Positions 58,971 to 64,000 of a stretch of 64,000 bases of DNA are shown here, piece after piece; position 1 is the first letter of the stretch; the number at the start of each line of letters is the position of its first letter. A program made the position numbers and the translations under genes. This DNA is from Spirodela intermedia (lineage: Eukaryota > Streptophyta > Magnoliopsida > Alismatales > Araceae), in assembly GCA_902729315.2 (NCBI GenBank), contig LR746281.1, positions 4,338,501-4,402,500 of the forward strand, read 5' to 3'. The notes under the pieces are model-generated. The model was not told where the DNA came from, searched no databases, and was given only the letters and a program-made list of their open reading frames with translations.

Positions 58971-60360
58971 AATTTTGATGTCATTGTCGAGGATATATTA
59001 CATAATATTTGATATTTTTTATTTTCTCTTAGAGTACAAAAAAAATTTAGCTCTTATTTTTATTTTCTTCTTACAAATAAAAAAAATAGAACAAAGAGCA
59101 GCATGATAAGGACTAGAGTAAACTAAAGGAGGATAATAAATTTTTAACTTTTTCTTCAAATTTATTGATTTTTATGCGTGGTAGAAGATCCTTACATCTA
59201 AAGCTAGAAAATGTTTCTACTATTTCTCCAAAATTAAAAATCTGAAATAAAAATTAATTTTGATGAATCAAAAAGGTAGTATAAATTAAATTGAGAACAA
59301 TCAATTCTATAGCTATGAAAAATCATTATATCTTTGATTCATTTCAACGAACATCTAATATAATAGTCTCATTAACACCTATAATTAAATTTAAAATATA
59401 TCTATAAATTTTTCAAATAATTTCTAATTTTGATAGATTACTTTTAAAGCAATGTTATTAGTATTTAGAAAATTTTCATATGATATGTGATTTAGTAAAT
59501 CTCTCTCAAGTTACACTAGAAATTATTAAGATGAAATTATTTTCTCATATATTTAAGGACAAGACAAGTTATTGACTATCCACATTAAATAAAGAATCTA
59601 GTTGAAAAAATATAGAGCAAGTTTTTCTTCAAAAAAAATTTCTCTTCAGAAAAATTTAAAATATGAGAATATATATAGAGTTTTACTTAAATGTTAAAAA
59701 AAACTTTACATGAAACATGAGAAAATTAAAACCATTGTATAGAAACTGTCATCATCATGTTATTTGAGAGTAGTAACTCAATAAAAAATTTTATGATGAA
59801 TTATCAGAATAATATAGAAATATAGTTGATTCTATATGTGAAAGAGCTTTTATAGAGATAACTCAAGATGAGATTTATAACCTTTGTGAGAATTTAAGTG
59901 AAAATTCTAAAGATCAAGCTTCTTTTAAATTATATGACAAAGATAAGAAAAAAAGAATTTATGAATTACATCATCAAGATCATTTTAATTTAATAAATAA
60001 AGTTAATGAAATTAATCAAATATTAAAAAAATAATTTATTTACTGACAATATTATAAAGCTTTCAATCTTCAATCTAATTTAAATAGTACTTGTCTTATG
60101 CATGACGAAAATAATCATTCTGAATTTCAATGCTATAATTTAAATCAAACATTTTTGCCAATGCAAAATAACTACAAGTATCCTATGGTTTTAATAAAAT
60201 AAAGAAATATTTTTCTAATTCTTATAATATCAATTAGAGAAAAAAATTGTGAAGAGACCTAATAATTTAAAATCTTTAAGCACTTAGACCTAATTCAAAT
60301 TCATAATTTCATTCAAAATTGAAATCTAAATTTTAAAAAAAATAACTCTCTCAAACCCGA
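58971..60360 (+). mobile_element. Decayed Gypsy-like gag remnant
   Basis: AT-rich DNA with an open frame at 59813-60031 (73 codons, then TAA). It reads ITQDEIYNLCENLSENS, then KKRIYELHHQDHFNLINKV, followed after a stop by a Cys-rich stretch CLMHDENNHSEFQC and a tail rich in Asn, Gln and Tyr. The order of a helical block, an IYE-type motif, a coiled-coil-like segment and a C-x2-H/C-x-H-x-C cluster resembles gag of plant Gypsy elements of the Athila group. This is a pattern match from memory with no intact domain. Confidence 0.4.
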
Positions 60361-63300
60361 TGACATGACTTAGTCGTTGTATAGTAAATCACGCAAATTG
60401 AAAATTTATAAAACTAGAAAATATAAATTTTTAGATATTTAGAAATATTTATAAATATAAATATCAATTAAAATTTAATAAAACTTCTAAAAATAGTAGA
60501 ATTTTTCTAAATCAATCACACGGATGTAATATAAAATCAGATAATTATTCAAAATGTTTCTCAAAGAATAGTTTTTTTTATAAATTTTATACTAAGAAAT
60601 GAAAATAAAATATATTTAAAATTAAGAAAAAAGGAAAATAAGGGTGTGAACGTCAAGATAATGTTAGTGCCTGACGAATGTGAATTGAACGAAATTAGAG
60701 TTCCGCTGAGCGATTCTTACATAAGTAATTATAGATTATTTAATAAATCAAATTAAGAACTGTAAAAATCAAAAGAATTAGAATTGAATAAAATATATCT
60801 TTGTAAATTTAAATCACATAAATTGTCACTAATTAAAATAAAAATTATGTTCAAAGTAGGAAAATAGAGTTTCGGCGTTGCAATGACAATATGTCAATAA
60901 TGTACCGGAATCTTGAGCATTTGAGAGGATTGTCATGTAGTGTCTATGGTCTCGAAGGATCTCTTTGGACAAGGACGACATGAGTAATCTCTAGATCTCC
61001 TTGTGAAGCCTATAGATCAATGAAATGGGTCATCAAATTATCTCTAATGGCTGTTGACGTGACTCAGTCGTTGTATATTAAATCACGCAAATATAAAATT
61101 TATAAAACTAGAAAATACGAATTTTTGGATATTTAAAAGTATTTCTAAATAAATATATCAATTATAATTTAATAAAAATTCCAAAAATAGCGGTAATTTT
61201 CTAGGTCTATCACAGGGATGTAATATAATATCTGGTAATTATTCAAAATTTTTCTCAATGAATACGATTTTTTTACAAATTTTATACTAGGAAATAAAAA
61301 AGAAATATACTTAAAATTCACAAAAAAAAGAAAATAAGGATGCGGACATCAGGATGACGTCAGCGCCTAGCGAACGCAAATCAGGCGGAAACAGAGTTCC
61401 GCCCGGTGATTCTTACGTAAGCGATTACAGACGACTTAATTAATCAAATTAAGATCTATAAAAGTCAGAAGAATCATAATTGAACGAAGTATAGTTTGGT
61501 AAATTAAAATCACATAAAGTATCACTAAATGAAACGTAAATTAAATTGAAAGCAGGAAAACAGAGTTCTGGCGTCGCGACGGCGATGTGTTGGCAATGCA
61601 CCGGAATCCTGAGTGTTCGGGAGGATCGTCGTGCAGTGTCCATGGCCTCGAAGGCTCTCCTTGGACAAAGACGACGTGGGCAATCTCTAGATCTTCTCGC
61701 GAAGTCTAGAGATCAATGAAGTGGGTCATCGAATCGTCTCCGGCAGCTGTCACCCGGCAGAGCGGAAAAACGGCGACTTTGCGGCTCTCCGGCGGCTGTC
61801 ACCCGACGGAGAGGCGTTGGATGAAGGTGGGGCGTGTGTCAGGGAGCTTCATCCTCAAGTCCGTGCAACAAGAGGAGGCTCTTCATCGCATTAGGTATGC
61901 TCTTAGGAGGTGGCGACTGGTCTCCCGGCGGATCGTCTTCTTCCCGACAACGGCTTGTTCGTCGATCAATCGAAGATGATTTACTCGATGGATTCGCGAT
62001 CCTTTTATCGCGAATCGTTCAGCAATTTTAGTAGCAATACTCCACGAATCGCGTTGACGAGATTTTTGCCGCTGATCCAGCGATTCTCGTTGCTTAATCC
62101 TTCACCGGTGATCTGCAGAAAAGTCGCGATAATGAGATAAAAATATATGAATTTTGACTCTGGGAGGATTCGAACCTGCGCCGGTCGTCCCGCCTCTTCT
62201 GAGGAAGGTGTGACGGGGGTTTAGTCCCACATCGGTTGTACGCCGAGTTTTCGGGCGAATATATAGTAATGTTAGCTTTGTCAGCGGAGTACCTTCTCTC
62301 GCGTGTACGACTACTCCTTGCCCCACAGTCGGCTGGCCACTAGTGACATGGAAGGAGAGTGGCGTACGCGCATGCCCTGTCGGTCCCCAAGCCAAGCCGC
62401 TCGAGCCCCTGCTCGCGGCTTACTCCCCAACTGCGCTTCTGACCCGCTTGCAGGCCCGGCTGGCCGGCGGGCTCCCCTATTTTTGCAATATTTTTATTTT
62501 TAATTGTTCTTCATTTATCTCAAAAGTAAGACTGTATAAATCATATAAAATTACATAATTACCCAAAAATTCACGTTAATCAATTGAAAACCAAAAATCA
62601 TTCTTTAACACAAATATAAGTCTATTTATCATGAGTTAAGGCTAAAACTATATTATTTACTAATTATTAACTCATGATAATAAAGACTTATCAACTATCA
62701 CCTAGTAGAGTGGAAAAACGATGACTTTGCGGCTCTTTGACGACTATCACCTGACAGAGAGGAGCTAGATGGAGGTGGGGCACGTGTCAAGGAGCTTCAT
62801 CCTTAGATCCGTACAACAAGAGGAGGCTCTTCATCACATCTAATACACTCTCAAGAGGTGGCAACTCACCTCTTCCCAATAACAGCTTTTTTGTTGATTA
62901 ATTAGAGTTGATTTACTTGATAGATTTTCAATCTTTTTATCATGAATCGTTCAATAATTTTAGTAACAATACTTTGTGAATCACGTTAATAAGATTTTCG
63001 CCGATGATCTAGTGATTCTTGCAACTTAATCCTTCACCAGCAATCTACAAAAAAGTCATAATAATCAAATAAAAAATATGAGTTTTGACTTTGGGAGGAT
63101 TCAAATCTGTGCTAGTTGCCTACTTACATGAAATAGATTGACATAAATACTATAATGCCTTTATAAAATGATGTCATCATGATATATCTTTGTTATAAAT
63201 AAGGGGTATTATAGGTATTAAAATCGTCAAAGTTTTTATGAGGAAGATGTAATGCTGGTTTAGTCCCACATTACTTATGCATTGAAGTTTCAGGTGAACA

Positions 63301-63728
63301 TATAGTAATATTACATTTGTAAGTAAGTCTTTTTCTCCTACGTGTACGACCACTCTTTGCCCCACGGTCGACTGGCCACTAGTGATGTGAAAGGAGAGTG
63401 GCGCACACGTGCCCCTATCAATCTTACCAGGTCGAACCCCTACTCGTGGCTCCTCCCCCACTACACTTCCGACTTGCTTGTGGGCCCAGCTAGCCGGTGG
63501 GTACCCCTTATTTTGTTTTATTTTTATTTCTTTTTCTTCATGTATCTCAAAAATAAGACTGTAAAAATCATATAAACTTGTATAAAATCACATAATTAGC
63601 TAAAAATATACTAATTAATTGAAAACTACTTTTTATAATTTAATACAAATATAATTTTTTTTATCATGAATTAAGACTAAAACTATATTATTTACTAATT
63701 ATTAACTCATGATAATGAAGACTTATCA
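60361..63728. mobile_element. LTR-like element copy A, interrupted by copy B
   Basis: Starts TGACATGACT and ends GACTTATCA, with TG...CA termini. Flanking 5-mers are CCCGA (60356-60360) and CCCAA (63729-63733), a target-site duplication differing by one G-to-A change. Removing copy B and one 5-base duplication leaves about 1724 bases. Copy A is visibly decayed: where copy B has CG, copy A usually has CA or TG. No protein coding is seen. Probably a solo LTR. Confidence 0.72.
61055..62693. mobile_element. LTR-like element copy B, nested in copy A
   Basis: Runs from TGACGTGACT to GACTTATCA, 1639 bases. It interrupts copy A exactly at a point where the undisturbed copy B reads GGCAGCTGTCACCCGGC. 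Flanking 5-mers are GCTGT (61050-61054) and ACTAT (62694-62698), a duplication differing by two G-to-A changes. Copy B retains many CG dinucleotides, so it is the youngest family member here. It lacks about 85 bases present in A and C next to a GGTTCGAATCC motif (minus strand, about 62168-62178). Confidence 0.75.
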
Positions 63729-63733
63729 CCCAA

Positions 63734-64000
63734 CCTCTATGAAAATGATATAACAAATTAGTAAAATGATGTAGAAAACTATGAATTAAATGATATTGCA
63801 ACATAAATAATTTATAAAGGCTCTTGAGAATAAGAGAGTAGAGGAATAACTACTTAGTCAACCTATAGAAAGACTAAAGAACTATCTAACAATAGGATTT
63901 CAATAGGGGGAGTGTAGTAATATGAATTAAGAAAAAAACCCACGAAATGAAAATGTCAGAATAATGAATAAATTTTAGAGTGAGAAAATTTGACCTAATC
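63734..64000. other. AT-rich flank of the nested elements
   Basis: Continues the host sequence interrupted by copy A. No coding signal or repeat boundary is visible up to the end of the window. Confidence 0.4.

Overview
The window is nuclear DNA of a flowering plant, almost certainly a monocot. Spliced genes with GT-AG introns lie between blocks of decayed LTR retrotransposon. Some coding regions are very GC-rich (the FAR1-type, PPR and DUF1005 genes) while others are not, a split typical of commelinid monocots. Genus or species cannot be told from the sequence. Exon structures were built by hand from reading-frame continuity, splice signals and recalled family conservation. No database search was run.

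Layout. 1-3.5 kb: AT-rich intergenic DNA. 3.5-6.1 kb (-): ARM/TPR repeat protein. 8.3-10.9 kb (-) and 13.1-15.4 kb (+): a divergent pair of FAR1-RELATED SEQUENCE genes derived from a MULE transposase. 16.4-23.8 kb (-): a complete 13-exon XEG113-type extensin arabinosyltransferase. 25.7-29.4 kb (-): a shrunken Copia element with two LTRs. 32.2-37.2 kb (+): a second dead Copia, split by a 1.75-kb LTR-like insertion. 37-43 kb: intergenic. 43.3-43.7 kb (-): an IDA-like peptide gene. 44.8-49.3 kb (-): a nine-exon SAWADEE-homeodomain (SHH) gene. 50.0-51.4 kb (-): a DUF1005 gene. 52.6-52.9 kb (+): a MIR168 hairpin with its TATA box. 55.3-57.3 kb (+): a P-class PPR gene. 57.6-64 kb: a nest of copies of the same 1.7-kb LTR-like family plus a Gypsy-like gag relic.

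The genes are an ordinary mixed neighbourhood and do not form one pathway. XEG113 acts in Golgi glycosylation of extensins. The IDA-like gene encodes a secreted peptide signal. The SHH gene (RNA-directed DNA methylation) and MIR168 (AGO1 homeostasis) both serve small-RNA pathways and lie within 8 kb of each other, which may be chance. I see no clearly new multi-gene system. The points most worth following are the MIR168 locus, the variant IDA-like peptide, the degenerate FAR1 paralogue, the 90-nt in-frame intron of its partner, a dinucleotide repeat that may decide the C-terminus of the PPR protein, and the nested insertions whose target-site duplications have decayed only by G-to-A changes.
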